Positions 39,902-51,106 of a stretch of DNA of 64,000 nt are shown here, piece after piece. The DNA comes from Phoenix dactylifera (taxonomy: Eukaryota; Streptophyta; Magnoliopsida; Arecales; Arecaceae), in NCBI RefSeq assembly GCF_009389715.1, contig NW_024067666.1, positions 62,001 through 126,000 of the forward strand. Direction: 5' to 3'. The notes beneath the pieces were generated by a model, which made no database searches, was not told the origin of the DNA, and saw only the letters and a list, made by a program, of their open reading frames with translations. A program made the translations under genes and the position numbers. Every line of letters starts with the position of its first letter. The stretch's first letter is position 1.

Positions 39902-40634
39902 TAAGGTTGCAAATAGCTCGGGTTGACCCGTGACCTGACCTGACCCGACCCGACCCATTTAGACTTGACCCGATCCGAATTGGAGGATCCGCGGAGCCCG
40001 TCAAAGAGGGCATTCGATGCATCAATACCATTCGTACCAGTTCTTGCTAACATCGGATTTGCGGCGTCAATACACCTACTCGAGGAAAAGCGAGTCGGGT
40101 CCTAAAATGGGACCCGTTCTATTTTTCGGGTCAGACCTGGGTTTACTGAATCTCAACCCGACCCGGATCTGACCCGACCCATTTTTTTTGGATCAATTTT
40201 AGATCGTTTACCCAACGACCCGATCCGACCCGACCCAAACCTGAATTATTCATTTTGGCCCGCAGCCTGTAGGCCCACAATCTATATGTAAAAACCAAGC
40301 TAAAAATATTTTTTATTAAAAAAAAATGCAAAAGCTCTCTCGCTAACTCCTTCTTTCGCTCTCTTTTTAGTGCTAGTAGTAGCAGTAGCAGGAAAACCCT
40401 TCTCTTCTAACTCCATGCCTTGCCTCTATTCATAAATTAAAGCAGAAAGTCCGAACCCGACCTGATCTAGACCCGGACCCAAATTTTTTGGGTCGGGTCT
40501 GGGTTATACATGGACCCGACCCGACCTGATTTTCAATTGGGTCGGGTCTGAGTCCAAAATTAAGACACAAACAAGAAACCAGGTTAGGTCGGGGTCACTC
40601 AAGGCCCGACCGATCCGACTCATTTGCACCCCTA
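39902..40634. mobile_element. Non-autonomous hAT element (MITE, 733 bp)
   Basis: The ends are inverted: TAAGGTTGCAAAT on the left and, reversed, TAGGGGTGCAAAT on the right (two mismatches in 13). A perfect 8-bp target duplication, CTTTTGTT, flanks it at 39894-39901 and 40635-40642. TA/CAGGGGTG-type ends with 8-bp duplications are diagnostic of the hAT superfamily. The interior is non-coding and packed with GACCCGACCC words in both orientations, so each half can fold on the other. No transposase, so it depends on a hAT transposase encoded elsewhere. Confidence 0.88.
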
Positions 40635-40642
40635 CTTTTGTT

Positions 40643-40720
40643 GTTGTTGTTATTGTTGTTTTTGATTAAAGATGAACAAAGAGCCCTACCATCTTTCATT
40701 ATACAAAAGAAAAATACAAC
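40643..40720 (-). repeat. Retroposon-tail-like direct repeat, copy 2
   Basis: Matches 39783-39870 (TTTTTGATTAAAGATGAACA, AAGAGCCCTACC and CATTATACAAAAGAAAAA) with about five substitutions. It lies on the other side of the hAT element. Confidence 0.6.
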
Positions 40721-40995
40721 GCAACTAGCCTAAAGGTGGAGAGGTTATGAACCTATTTAATTCATAATTATTTTAAATTTATATTGATAATTACATTTTC
40801 ATTTTTATTGTTGCATTTCGCTTGTATTCCTCCCTTTTGCATAGAGGAGAGAGCTTCAAAACAAAGGGTATATAAGACACTGTGAGAACTCAATTTATTT
40901 TACATGATATGCACTCTGGTGAATTGAGAACTGAAGTATAAAATTACCCTAGTTTTTGGGCTATATAAACTCTATTCTAGTATATAACATAGGCC

Positions 40996-40996
<1 letters not shown>

Positions 40997-41035
<39 letters not shown>

Positions 41036-41629
41036 TTGAATTTAGTCCCACATCGGCTAGTAGCGGAAAGGTTCCGTGCCTTAAATGGGGGGTGGAAATC
41101 CTTTCCTCTCGAGGGCCCTTTTGTAGGACAAAACCGTGAGGAGGGCTCCGGGTACGCTCGACCCCCAAAGTGGACAATACCTCGGGAGAAACGCGGTCCT
41201 CTTTCTCTGCTAGCTTAATGTGGGCTAGGCTGTTGTGTGAGACTTCGGCAGAATGCCGTCCCTGCAATAGATGGCGCGCCAGGAAGGGGCGCCTCCTCTC
41301 TCCATTGACTACCCTCCAGGACTGTGGGGGCCCGTTGGGGTAAAACCTGGCCGGAACCTTCCCTTTAGGGGGGCTATGTTGTGGGGGGGGAGGAGGCCTT
41401 GAATTTAGTCCCACATCGGCTAGTAGCGGAAAGGTTCCGTGCCTTAAATGGGGGGTGGAAATCCTTTCCTCTCGAGGGCCCTTTTGTGGGACAAAACCGT
41501 GAGGAGGGCTCCGGGTACGCTCGACCCCCAAAGCGGACAATACCTCGGGAGGAACGCGGTCCTCTTTCTCTGCTAGCTTAATGTGGGCTAGGCTGTTGTG
41601 TGAGGCTCCGGCAGAATGTCGTCCCTGCA
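40997..41629 (+). mobile_element. TRIM-like miniature LTR retrotransposon
   Basis: Two direct LTRs (about 40997-41266 and 41377-41629) enclose an interior of only 110 bp. They share AGTCCCACATCGGCTAG and differ at about six sites over the last 233 bp. The right LTR starts TGTTGTGGG and both end CCTGCA. After the left LTR comes TGGCGCGCCAGGAAGGGGC (41272 on), a plausible primer site; before the right LTR comes the purine-rich TTTAGGGGGGCTA. The flanks share ATAGGCCT (40989-40996 and 41630-41637), of which ATAGG may be the target duplication. No coding capacity. A larger element with most of its interior deleted is the alternative. Confidence 0.75.
40998..41033. repeat. G36 homopolymer inside the left TRIM LTR
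   Basis: Thirty-six uninterrupted G where the right LTR has TGTTGTG, eight G, then AGGAGG. It has expanded in this copy or is a sequencing or assembly artefact. Runs of G form four-stranded structures. Confidence 0.9.
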
Positions 41630-41639
41630 ATAGGCCTAA

Positions 41640-42235
41640 ATTACATAGTACTAGGCTAATAACTACATCGTGCCAATCAACAGCTTCAGCCAATCCAAAC
41701 CATACGACTTTACTTTGCTAGACATGTTGCATCATAATCATATATAGTATATTTGGACAATGAAACCATCTAGTGGAGCCAGGTAAGCTACCAACCACTT
41801 TAACCAAACAGCGGTGGATTAGTACATTTTGCATCATGACTTTGAAGATGGACCGCAAATTTTCGAACAAAATTTGATCTTCGAGGAAGTCCCCATCAAT
41901 GGCCAATCTTAATCTAACATTAAGGAAGTCCCCATCAATGGCCAATCTATGTGTTTCTTCTCTCATTAATCTCTTCTTCTTTTTTTTTGTTTTGCTTAGG
42001 CTCATTAATCTTTTTTTCTTTTTCTTTTTCTTTCTCATTCTACACGTGTTTTAGGATATTTCCAGCAGGTCAATTCCAACAATAAATCATTCGACTCCAA
42101 GGTACCATGCGTCCACACCATCTTTTTAAATGTTAAGGTTGGGAGCATTCCTTATAGTTTAGCTTCCCTTTTTCTATTGATATTTTAAGTTTGTAGTGTT
42201 CTTTACGCAAATGACCAGAGAGCGGAAAGGATCCT
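41640..42235. other. Intergenic DNA, no gene seen
   Basis: A 35-base stretch beginning GAAGTCCCCATCAATGGCCA is repeated closely (41886 and about 41928). Nothing else was recognised. Confidence 0.45.
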
Positions 42236-42239
42236 TCAA

Positions 42240-43110
42240 TAGTCTAATACCCTATTTGGTAAAGCTTCCCTGTTATCCTTTATCAGAAAACCGAAAAAAG
42301 TTTATTTGCAAGAAGCTCCATTTTAGAGTTGTCCCTCAAAAATGCTTTTTGGCCGATGTCGAAAAACAATCTTAGCTTTAATAAAATTTTCATCGTGACC
42401 AAGATATCCATGTACAAATATATAGTTGATATGTTATTCTGCTATATCATATCATATTATATCATGCATATTATGATATTATAAATATATTATATTATAT
42501 CGTCCAATTATTATATTATACTATATTATATTATAAATATATAAATATATTATATTATATCGTCCAATTATTATAATATATTATGTTGTATTACATTATA
42601 ATAATATTATAGTTTTGATATATAATAATAAATTATTAAATTATATATCATATATTTTTATATTATTATATTATATATTATTATATTATATTATAAAAAT
42701 ATACTATGTAATAATATTATTATATTGTATTATAATAATGTTATACTATGCAATATCACATTTCTTTATCATGTTGTATTATATTATTATGTTATATTAT
42801 ACAATATTATATTACACTATATTATAGTGCTATTATATTATATTCTAAAAATATATCATAACATATTACATTACAATAATAGTATACTAATATTTTAATA
42901 TATTATATTATGTTATATTATATTATATGGTACAATATTATATAATTTTTTTTTTTGGCCATGTCAAAAGTATTCTATCAATTTGGTTACTGAGTACCCA
43001 TTAAAATTCTACATCACTTCAAAAGTATAGTTAATAAATAATAAATAATTATTTTTATAAAAGCCCTGTTTTCAAAAGTTCTAAAAATTCTGGTACCAAC
43101 AACAACCCTA
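42240..43110. repeat. AT-rich low-complexity block, possibly an expanded MITE
   Basis: 42420-42950 is almost only TATTA/TATAT words. A 34-base stretch (ATAAATATATTATATTATAT then CGTCCAATTATTAT) occurs at 42481 and again 60 bases on. The outer parts, CCCTATTTGGTAAAGC near 42249 and GGTACCAACAACAACCCT near 43092, look like weak inverted ends of a MITE into which AT repeats have grown. Open frames here are meaningless. Confidence 0.5.
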
Positions 43111-43403
43111 AATGAGGGTCAAATAAGATTAGTTAGAGTCAGCTTGCCAACCTTAAAGGACCGTAGCACTTTTTTTTTTTTTTTTTGATTGAAAAAGGAG
43201 AGCAGTAATAAAGTGGTTGGAATCTAAACGATGGTACACTTCATTTTCTGGGCAGGTGAGCTAACGTGAACACGTCATCGTCTGGGATAAGAACGTGAAT
43301 ACGTCACCATCCTCGTGGCTTGCGTCATTTATTTTAATTTGTTTTGGAATTATCACAGACGATCGCGCTTCCCTAAATTTCATTGAAGTTGACCGACCGG
43401 ATG

Positions 43404-43614
43404 GGTGGGTTGGCTGCTCATGTGTTTCGGGAGGCGAACAGGGCAGCAGACTGGGTCGCCTCCTTTGCCGCTAGGCACTCCGGAGACTTTTTATGGACAT
43501 CTGCAGGAGATATTCCTTCTCCTTTGTACTCTTTGCTTTCTCGTGACTGGGCAGGATGTACTCTAGTTAGAGCTATATAAAGTGCCGCATTTACCAAAAA
43601 AAAAAAAAAAAAAA
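43404..43614 (+). mobile_element. Short 5'-truncated LINE copy with poly(A)
   Basis: Encodes only the very end of the LINE RNase H domain (HVFREANRAADWVASFAARH, then SGDFLW) and the 3' UTR, ending TTTACC plus 19 A. It closely matches the 3' end of the LINE at 12374-12917. I could not find target duplications. Confidence 0.85.
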
Positions 43615-43640
43615 TCTTGCTTTCTTGGTTTCGCATTGTT

Positions 43641-44590
43641 CTCTCTTTTTCTCTTTTTTTTTTTTTCTCTCTTTTTCAGTACTTTGCACATAAATTATAC
43701 TTTGCTCTCTATTTAGGCTTCTCAATTGTCAATAAGAAAAAATCTTGAATGGCCATGCAGATGTTTGCGTACATCAGTAGGAGTTTTTTTTTTGTTATTC
43801 ACCTACATATTTATATTTCTCTTTTTTATTTTCTGGGGAGGAAAGGATTCCTAACCAAGCAATTGTAGATTAAGATGTACTTAAATATGTTGATACTAGT
43901 TTTCATGCTGATTTGTCATTTGCATGGGTATCATAATTTGACCAATTTTACAAATTACACCAATTTAGTAGTGCCATCAGGCACGATGAACATGGTAATA
44001 AAGGGTTGAGAAGAAAAGATGAAATATGTAGCTAGAAATAAATACGTAAATATTTTTGACAAAAATAAGAAACTATATTCAACTTTTTTAGCACCATAAT
44101 AATTCGTTGTAACTAATCAACTTTCCATCTAATATATGTTCTTCATCGTTCCAAAGAAATGTATGATGCCCAATCAGCCAGCCCTGGCACTAATGGCATG
44201 TAACTAAGTCTAATTGATTTAATTGGCCTCTTCTCAAGGCTAAAATTTGACCTTGTAGCATGAATAGATGGGTCGGATCGTGTCTAATAATGTCCAAGTT
44301 CAAGCATGCGTTATTTGTTTTTTTATAAATATAATTTATTATATATTTGTCTTTATCAATCACTATTTGTGCACATTTCTCTCAAATCATTCAATTTTAA
44401 CAACAGTACTCCTAGTATTAAATTTTTGGTTGATGATAATAATAAATAATTATTCTAAATTTTAAAAATCATTATACTCTTGCATTAATACATTTGAAAA
44501 TTTATATACAATAATAGCTTTTTACAATATAAATTGAGTATTAATTTTTAAGATATCAAGGCAAAAGGGTATTTACGATTTGAATACTTA
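43641..44590. repeat. Direct duplication of ~0.95 kb, copy 1
   Basis: Highly similar to 45551-46500, from CTTTTTCAGTACTTTGCACA to the block ending AAGATATCAAGGCAAAA. Differences are scattered substitutions and a few indels. No gene inside. Confidence 0.92.
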
Positions 44591-44763
44591 AATCATTATA
44601 CTCTTGCATTAATACATTTGAAAATTTATATGCAATAATAGCTTTTTACAATATAAACTGAGTATTAATTTTTAAGATATCAAGGCAAAAGGGTATTTAC
44701 GATTTGAATACATTTGAAAATTTATATACAATAATAGTTTTTTACAAAATAAACTGAGTATTA
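44471..44763. repeat. Local tandem repeat, 124-bp period
   Basis: ATTATACTCTTGCATTAATA starts at 44471 and again at about 44595. A third, partial unit runs from about 44707 to the TRIM-like element. Copy 2 of the larger duplication has only one such unit, so this expansion came after it. Confidence 0.85.
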
Positions 44764-45270
44764 GTCCCACATCGGCTAGGCAATGAAAAGGTCTGTGCCT
44801 TAAATGGATGGAGGTGCCTTTTGTGGGACAAAACCGTGCGGGGGAAGAGACTATAAAATTCCTCCCCAAAGCAAACAATACCTTGCGAGGGACGCAGCCA
44901 TTCTTCTGCCTACGATCGGTGGAGACTAAGGTCTGAGGCCAGGGGATATCCTCGACCTCATCATTGGTGCTTTTGTTGAGAGCTCTTGACCCCGTCACAG
45001 ACCTTCCTGCTGGGGGGCTGATGTTGTGGGAATAAAGAGTCTCGAACTTAGTCTCACATCGGCTAGGTAGCCGAAAAGTCTGTGCCTTAAATGGATGAGA
45101 GAACTCTTTTCCTCGCAAGGCGCTTTTTGTAGGGCAAAATCGTGCGGGGAGAAGAGATTATGAAACTCCTCCCCCAAGCGGACAATACCTTGCGAGGAAC
45201 GCAATCATTCTTCTGCCTACGATCAGTGGGGACTAAGGTCTGAGGCCAGGGGATACGCTCGACGTCATCA
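44760..45270 (+). mobile_element. Second TRIM-like element, left LTR truncated
   Basis: The right LTR, 45022-45270 (249 bp), starts TGTTGTGGG and ends GTCATCA. The left LTR, about 44760-44963, lacks its first 30-40 bases. The interior is only about 58 bp, with TTGGTGCTTTTGTTGAGAGC right after the left LTR and GCTGGGGGGCTGA before the right one. Both LTRs carry the same words as the first TRIM (GTCCCACATCGGCTAG, GTGCCTTAAATGG, GGACAATACCT), so they belong to one superfamily but distinct subfamilies. Confidence 0.7.
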
Positions 45271-45550
45271 ATCATCACCATACATCTACATGGATGGAAT
45301 CATCCTTTGCTACTTAAGCGCAGCAAGTTCTATTTTGCTAGTAGTTAGCTTTTAAGAGACGGAATAAGTTCATATAGAAAAAATATGAATTAGCCCCTCC
45401 CAATCTTTAAAAAAAATTAATTAAAATTACAAAAAATATTTTAGTATTCTTATTTGTGAATCTAATTGATGCTATAATGTTGTATCGCCGATCGCTGGCA
45501 TGTGACGCCTGCCTTACAAACTGGTCCACCCAGCTTTGCTACTAATACTC

Positions 45551-46500
45551 TTTTTTTTCTTTTTTCTCTTTTTCAATATTTTGCACATAAATTGTACTTA
45601 GTCTCTATTTAGGCTTCTCAATTGTCAATAAGAAAAAATCTTGAATGGCCATGCAGATGTTTGCGTACATCAATAGGAGTTTTTCTTTGAGTTTTTCTTT
45701 TTGTTATTCACCCACATATTTATATTTCTCTTTTTTTATTTTTTGGGGAGGAAAGGATTCCTAACCAAGCAATTGTAGATTAAGATGTACGTAAATATGT
45801 TGATACTAGTTTTCATGCTGATTTGGCATTTGCATGGGCATCATAATTTGACCAATTTTACAAATTACACCAATTTAGTAGTGCCATCAGGCACGATGAA
45901 CATGGTAATAAAGGGTTGAGAAGAAAAGATGAAATCTGTAGCTCGAAATAAATGCGTAAATATTTTTGACAAAAATAAGAAACTATATTCAACTTTTTTA
46001 GCACCATAATAATTCGTTGTAACTAATCAACTTTCTATCTGATATATGTTCTTCATCGTTCCAAAGAAATGTATGGTGCCCAATCAACCAGCCCTGGCAC
46101 TAATGGCATGTAACTAAGTCTAATTGATTTAATTGGCCTCTTCTCAAGGCCAAAATTTGATCTTGTAGCATGAATAGATGGGTCGGATCATGTCTAATAA
46201 TGTCCAAGTTCAAGCATGCGTTATTTGTTTTTTTATAAATATAATTTATTATATATTTGTCTTTATCAATCACTATTTGTGCACATTTCTCTCAAATCAT
46301 TCAATTTTAACAACAGTACCCTAGTATTAAATTTTTGGTTGATGATAATAATAAATAATTATTCTAAATTTTAAAAATCATTATACTCTTGCATTAATAC
46401 ATCTGAAAATTTGTATACAATAATAGCTTTTTACAATATAAACTGAGTATTAATTTTTAAGATATCAAGGCAAAACACAAAAGGCTATTCACGATTTGAT
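45551..46500. repeat. Direct duplication of ~0.95 kb, copy 2
   Basis: Partner of 43641-44590, offset about 1.9 kb. The original tandem unit was therefore probably shorter and was then stretched by local repeats and the TRIM-like insertion. Confidence 0.92.
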
Positions 46501-46794
46501 AGTGGTATTTATGCAAAAATAATATGATTTGAGAACTACAGACACAAATAGTAATATTGAAGGGTAAATGTGTAATAAATAATGGAAAAAAATTATACAG
46601 ACACTCTTAAGTCATTTACATCTAGATCTCAAAAATTTAAAAAGTATCAATTAGCCATCAAAATTTCAAATTTCTTGTAATATGGCCAAGTTGTTTATCT
46701 CCATTACAAAATTTGATAGATCATGTGAGAGTCAAATGATATCCTATTTTTTTAAAAAATTTTAGAGTTGCCTTTTCCATTTACTTAGCGAGGG

Positions 46795-47875
46795 GTATAG
46801 ATAGAGCACTTTGAAATTTATGCAAGCGCATAAATGACAAAATATATAGTGCTTTGAGATCTGTATAGGTAGATAGATGACAAAGGATGGAATGTTGTAA
46901 TATCTGTGCAAAGAATGGATGACAAATGATGAAGCACTTTGTGATTTGTGCAAGCGAACAAACGACAGAGGATTGGGTGTTTTGAGATCTATGTAGTTGA
47001 ATAGATGATAAAGGATGCAATGCTTTGAGATTTATGCAGATAGATGGATGATAGAGAATGGAGTATTTTGATATCTATGCAAGCGGATAAAATGATAGAG
47101 GATAGAGTGCTTTAAATTTTGTAGAAATGGATGAATGAGAGAGGATGGAGCACTTTGAAATCTATGTTGGTGCATAGATGACATAGGATGGAGTGCGTTG
47201 AGATCTATGAAAGCAAATGGATAATAAAGGATGGAAGAGCTTTGAGATCTGTGCAAGTGGATGGATGATAGAGGATGGACCACTTGTTGAGATCTATGTA
47301 GGTGGATAGATAATAGAGGATGGAGCACCTTGAGATCTATGTAGATGGATAATGATAGAGGACAAAGCTCTTTGAGATATATGCAGATAGATGATATCTG
47401 TGCATGTGGATGAATAATAAAGGATGAAGTGCTTTGATTTTGTACAAGCAAATGAATGACAGAGAATGGAGTACTTTGAGATTTATATAGGTGGATAAAT
47501 GAGAGAGGATGGAGCGCTTTGAGATCTGATGGATGGATGTTTGAGGATGAAGAGTTTAAGATCTGTGTAGGCGGATGAATGACCAAGGGTATAGTGTTTT
47601 AAGATCTGCATAGCGGATGGATGATGGAAAAGGAGAGCTTTGAGATTTATGCAAGCAAATGGATGGCAAATATAGTGCTTTGAGATCTGTGTAGATGGAT
47701 GAATGATAGAGAATGGAGCATTTTGGGATCTATGCAAGTAAAATCTGTGCAGACAGATGGATGACAGAGGATGGAACGCTTAAGATTTGGACATATGGAT
47801 GAATGACATAGGATAAAGTGCTTTAAGATCTGTGCAAGTGGATGAACCATAGTGAACAGAGCACTTTGAGATCAT
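46795..47875. repeat. Minisatellite, ~43-44 bp unit, about 25 degenerate copies
   Basis: The unit core is GCACTTTGAGATCTATGCA, then GGTGGATGGATGA and TAGAGGATGGA. Units start at about 46806, 46853, 46897, 46940, 46981 and 47024 and continue to 47875. Several open frames on the minus strand (reading HLHRSQSxPSSxIHP over and over) come from the repeat and are not genes, since the unit is not a multiple of three. Confidence 0.93.
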
Positions 47876-49125
47876 GTGAAAGCTATGATCCATTCCCTTT
47901 GAATTAATGGTATTTTAGTTTTCACTCTAATAATGGTATAAAGATGCAGATAGAATGTTAGGTCATATTGCAATGAAAATAAAGTTTTGGTGGCTAATTG
48001 AAACTAATTTTTTGGAGTCTAAGGTCGTGTTTGGTGACCCAAATAGAATCGCCGAGGTGATCTTAGATTATCGTTGATCCTTATTCTAGAGTAATTTGAT
48101 CTCCGATGATTTAAGATTACCGTATTTGGTATGCTATATTTCAGTAATTAAAGATTTTCAAATATCCATGAGTAACATGTTTAGTATTTCATGAAAATTC
48201 AAGATCACTCATCATATAATACCAAAATTTGCCTTGAGATATTCCATAAAAATATATTTATTAATCATATAATTTATATTATAATAAATATATTAATATT
48301 TATTTATATAATAATTATGAATATATTCTATAAAAAAATATTTATTAGTTTTATATATTATTAATCCTATAAGATATATTAATTATTTTTATTATAGAAT
48401 TAATATTTTTATTTGTACTTATAATATATTTTTTAATACTAATAATTATTTTGATTAGAAAAGTGAGGCAAATAGAAGCAAGACACTAAATACTTTCATT
48501 ATATAAATATAAGTACAATTATATATTTCTATTATAATTTAAAGTTATCATTGAATAATAATATGATTAATAAAATATTATAATACAATATCATATATAT
48601 TATATGGATGTAATATATTAACTATATATTAATATACCAATTTTTTCTATACAAATATTTTTGTCCCCAGCCTTTAGTCTAAGATTTTCGACCTCAAGGA
48701 CATGCATTCCATCATTGAGTTCGTCAATGTTGCACATCGTTTCATGTTTCACAGGGTCCCTCTTGGAAGATGTGTCACAAAAGGGCTCATAAAAAAATCA
48801 CTAGCTAGCTCGCTTCTACCATCGATGTGGCACTATTCACAGAAGGGAGCAATCAAAGGACAACCCACCGGCTGTGTGACTTCTTCTAGACCTGAGCCTG
48901 CTTCCCTGCTAGTTCACATTGCTCGTCTCTTTGTTGATCCAAAATCTTGTGAAAGCTGGTACCCGGGTTCCAGAAAAAAAAAAAAAAAACAAAGATGCCA
49001 GCTCGACTTGTATGTTCCTGTCACGTCTCTTTTCACTGTTGAAATGAAAACACCTAAAGTCACGAGAATCTCCGGGGTGTGAAACACGAGTCCTTGGGCA
49101 AATACTTTTGTGGCAGCCATTGCTC
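47876..49125. other. Intergenic DNA upstream of the MYB gene, no gene seen
   Basis: GGTCGTGTTTGGTGACCC at about 48025 is typical of MITE ends, but no matching inverted end was found before 48700. 48240-48640 is nearly pure A/T. From 48700 the DNA is less AT-rich and is probably the distal MYB promoter. Confidence 0.4.
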
Positions 49126-49135
49126 TGTCCGCTTC

Positions 49136-49144
49136 TATATATAT
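49136..49144 (+). promoter_or_regulatory. TATA box of the MYB gene
   Basis: TATATATAT lies about 60 bp before the start codon, giving a predicted 5' UTR of some 30-35 bases containing AGAGAGAGA. Confidence 0.65.
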
Positions 49145-49200
49145 TTGTCTGAATCCACTCTCAGAACTCAAAACACCAAGAGAGAGAGATCTAGAGAGGG

Positions 49201-50501
49201 ATGGGGCGAGGGCCGTGCTGCGAGAAGGTCGGGCTGAAGAAGAGGCCATGGACGCCCGCAGAAGACATGAAGCTCACAGACTACATCCAGAAGCATCGTC
49301 TCGAGAATTGGCATGCTATCCCCAAACTAGCTGGTAATTGCTTATTTGTTCTGTTGATTACATACTCTAATCCTTTCAGTGCCAAGTTTTACTACAGTTT
49401 GCTTTTCCTTTCGTTTTCCCATCGATGCAAGAAGATAAGAGATTTGGAAAGACATAATCCGAAGACTGTAACATATGATGTTTTCCTTAAAAGAAAGTAA
49501 TCCCGAGTTGATTCACTTCAGGTTTACTTCGATGCGGGAAGAGCTGCCGCCTAAGGTGGATTAATTACCTTCGGCCTGATATAAAGCGAGGCAACTTCAC
49601 GCAAGAGGAAGAGGCGACCATCATCAAACTTCAGGAGTTGATGGGGAACAAGTAAGATTTTATGATGAACAATTCGGTCACTGGGTCCATTTTATCACTA
49701 TGTTTCAGCTTGTATCAGGTTCTTAATTAACTTGTTACCAAATGTTTTTTCAGATGGTCTAAAATCGCCTCATGCCTCCCTGGGAGGACCGACAACGAGA
49801 TCAAGAATGTGTGGAATACACACTTGAAGAAGAGACTGGCACCAAAAGAATCCAGTCCTTCAAGCAACAAGACTAAAGACCCAAATCCAAGCTCGCCCTC
49901 CAAATCCAGCATTTCATATGTCAATGATGATAATATAAAAAATTTAGAAAAGAACAACTCGTTGAAGGTGGAATCCAGTCGAGATTTGGCGAACTTAATG
50001 ACTGAAATCTTCATGGAACCAGATCAATGCAACATGCGAATAGAAGGACATGAACCTTCAGTGGATGACTGTAGAGAGTCTTCAAGCATCTCTTCATTGG
50101 AATCACACATAACATCCTGTGAGGGCAAGAACAACCAGGATTGCTTAATCCAAGTACCTGAAATCCCCATCGATTCAGAAATTTGGAGCATGGTAGATGA
50201 TGATTCCTGCTTCCTTACTCCTGAGGTGGGTCCAGTGGTGGAAGATGGAGCTCACAACAATGCAACAAGCTCTATAGGAGATTCAAAAGGGGAGGGTGAG
50301 ACCAAGGGATGGTTGGGTTGCTTGGAGGAAGAGATTGACTTGTGGGGAACAATGGATGCCAATGCGGTCAAGCAACTTGGTCCATGGGGATGTCATGGTG
50401 GGGTCGTGGAGGAGTTTGATCCGGTCTCGCTGTTATTGTCGAAAGAGACCCTGCCTACGTTTTGCCACGAATCTTGTGCGTCAGGTCCGTCAATGCGATG
50501 A
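49201..50501 (+). CDS. R2R3-MYB transcription factor, three exons
   Basis: Exons 49201-49333 (133 nt), 49522-49651 (130 nt) and 49754-50501 (748 nt, TGA) give 336 residues. Sizes 133 and 130 and both intron positions are the standard R2R3-MYB pattern, and all borders are GT-AG. The start MGRGPCCEK is typical. R2 (about 14-64) has [15 protein letters not shown] and [18 protein letters not shown]3 (about 67-115) has [15 protein letters not shown] and [19 protein letters not shown], so the DNA-binding residues are intact. The bHLH-contact motif in R3 is absent. The tail is Ser-rich and acidic, with [13 protein letters not shown] resembling the C-terminal motif of subgroup 2. R2/R3 resembles subgroup 2/3 factors (MYB13/14/15 and MYB58/63 types, stress and phenylpropanoid/lignin genes). 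HRLENWHAI departs from the usual HGxxNWRAL. The exact subgroup is uncertain. Confidence 0.93.
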
Positions 50502-51100
50502 CATCAGCTGTAGATTGGTTGCAAAAGCTGTATGGTGATCAAAACTATACCCAACTTTTGCACGAGTCAATGTTGTAGGTAACATATTCGCTCGAATCAA
50601 TTATAACCATCATATTGAGTATCTTGTCATAGTGGTATCGTCATCCTATCGTCATCGTTGCATCAACAATAATATCATCATCTCTCTCTAGCCCTGTTCA
50701 ATACCGACGTCATCGTCGTCCCAATTATAGCCGACCCCATCGGATATCCAACCCGATCTGATCCGAATGGGACAAATTTTATGCGACCCGTTTAAACTCA
50801 GAGGCAGATATAGATTCTAGATAAAATATCTGAAGTGGATTCGGATCGGGTGCAGATAATGGTATGCCTCCGCTATGAACCCATCCCGATACAACCTTAA
50901 TCTAAATCATCCCTTCTAAAGTGACAATTATTTTAGAATGTTTGCATGATGAGTTTTTTAACCCATTCTAACCCACCTCGAACCATCTACTTTACCAGAC
51001 CCGAGATGAATACACGGCGTTTGTAATTGCGGGGGTGGGTATGGGTATGAGTGACTTGATCCATACCCGACTCGCTGCCATCTCTAATCTTCCAACAGTT
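50502..51100. other. MYB 3' flank; possible hAT-like MITE at 50745-51090
   Basis: 50745-51090 begins with CCAACCCGATCTGATCCG and ends with ACCCGACTCGCTGCCATCTC. The reversed right end, TAGAGATGGCAGCGAGTCGG, is the kind of end seen on hAT MITEs, but the left end is unclear and no target duplication was found. Otherwise no gene. Confidence 0.35.
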
Positions 51101-51106
51101 ATTTTT

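Noticed and set aside
40977-41693. A 238-codon minus-strand frame with internal repeat
   Set aside because: The repeat is the two LTRs of the TRIM-like element; the Pro run comes from G36.
46762-47850. Repetitive His/Ser/Leu-rich protein frames
   Set aside because: Produced by the 43-44 bp minisatellite, whose unit is not a multiple of three.
46795-47875. Regularly spaced repeats considered as a CRISPR-like array
   Set aside because: Units abut with no unique spacers, degenerate freely, and the DNA is plant nuclear.
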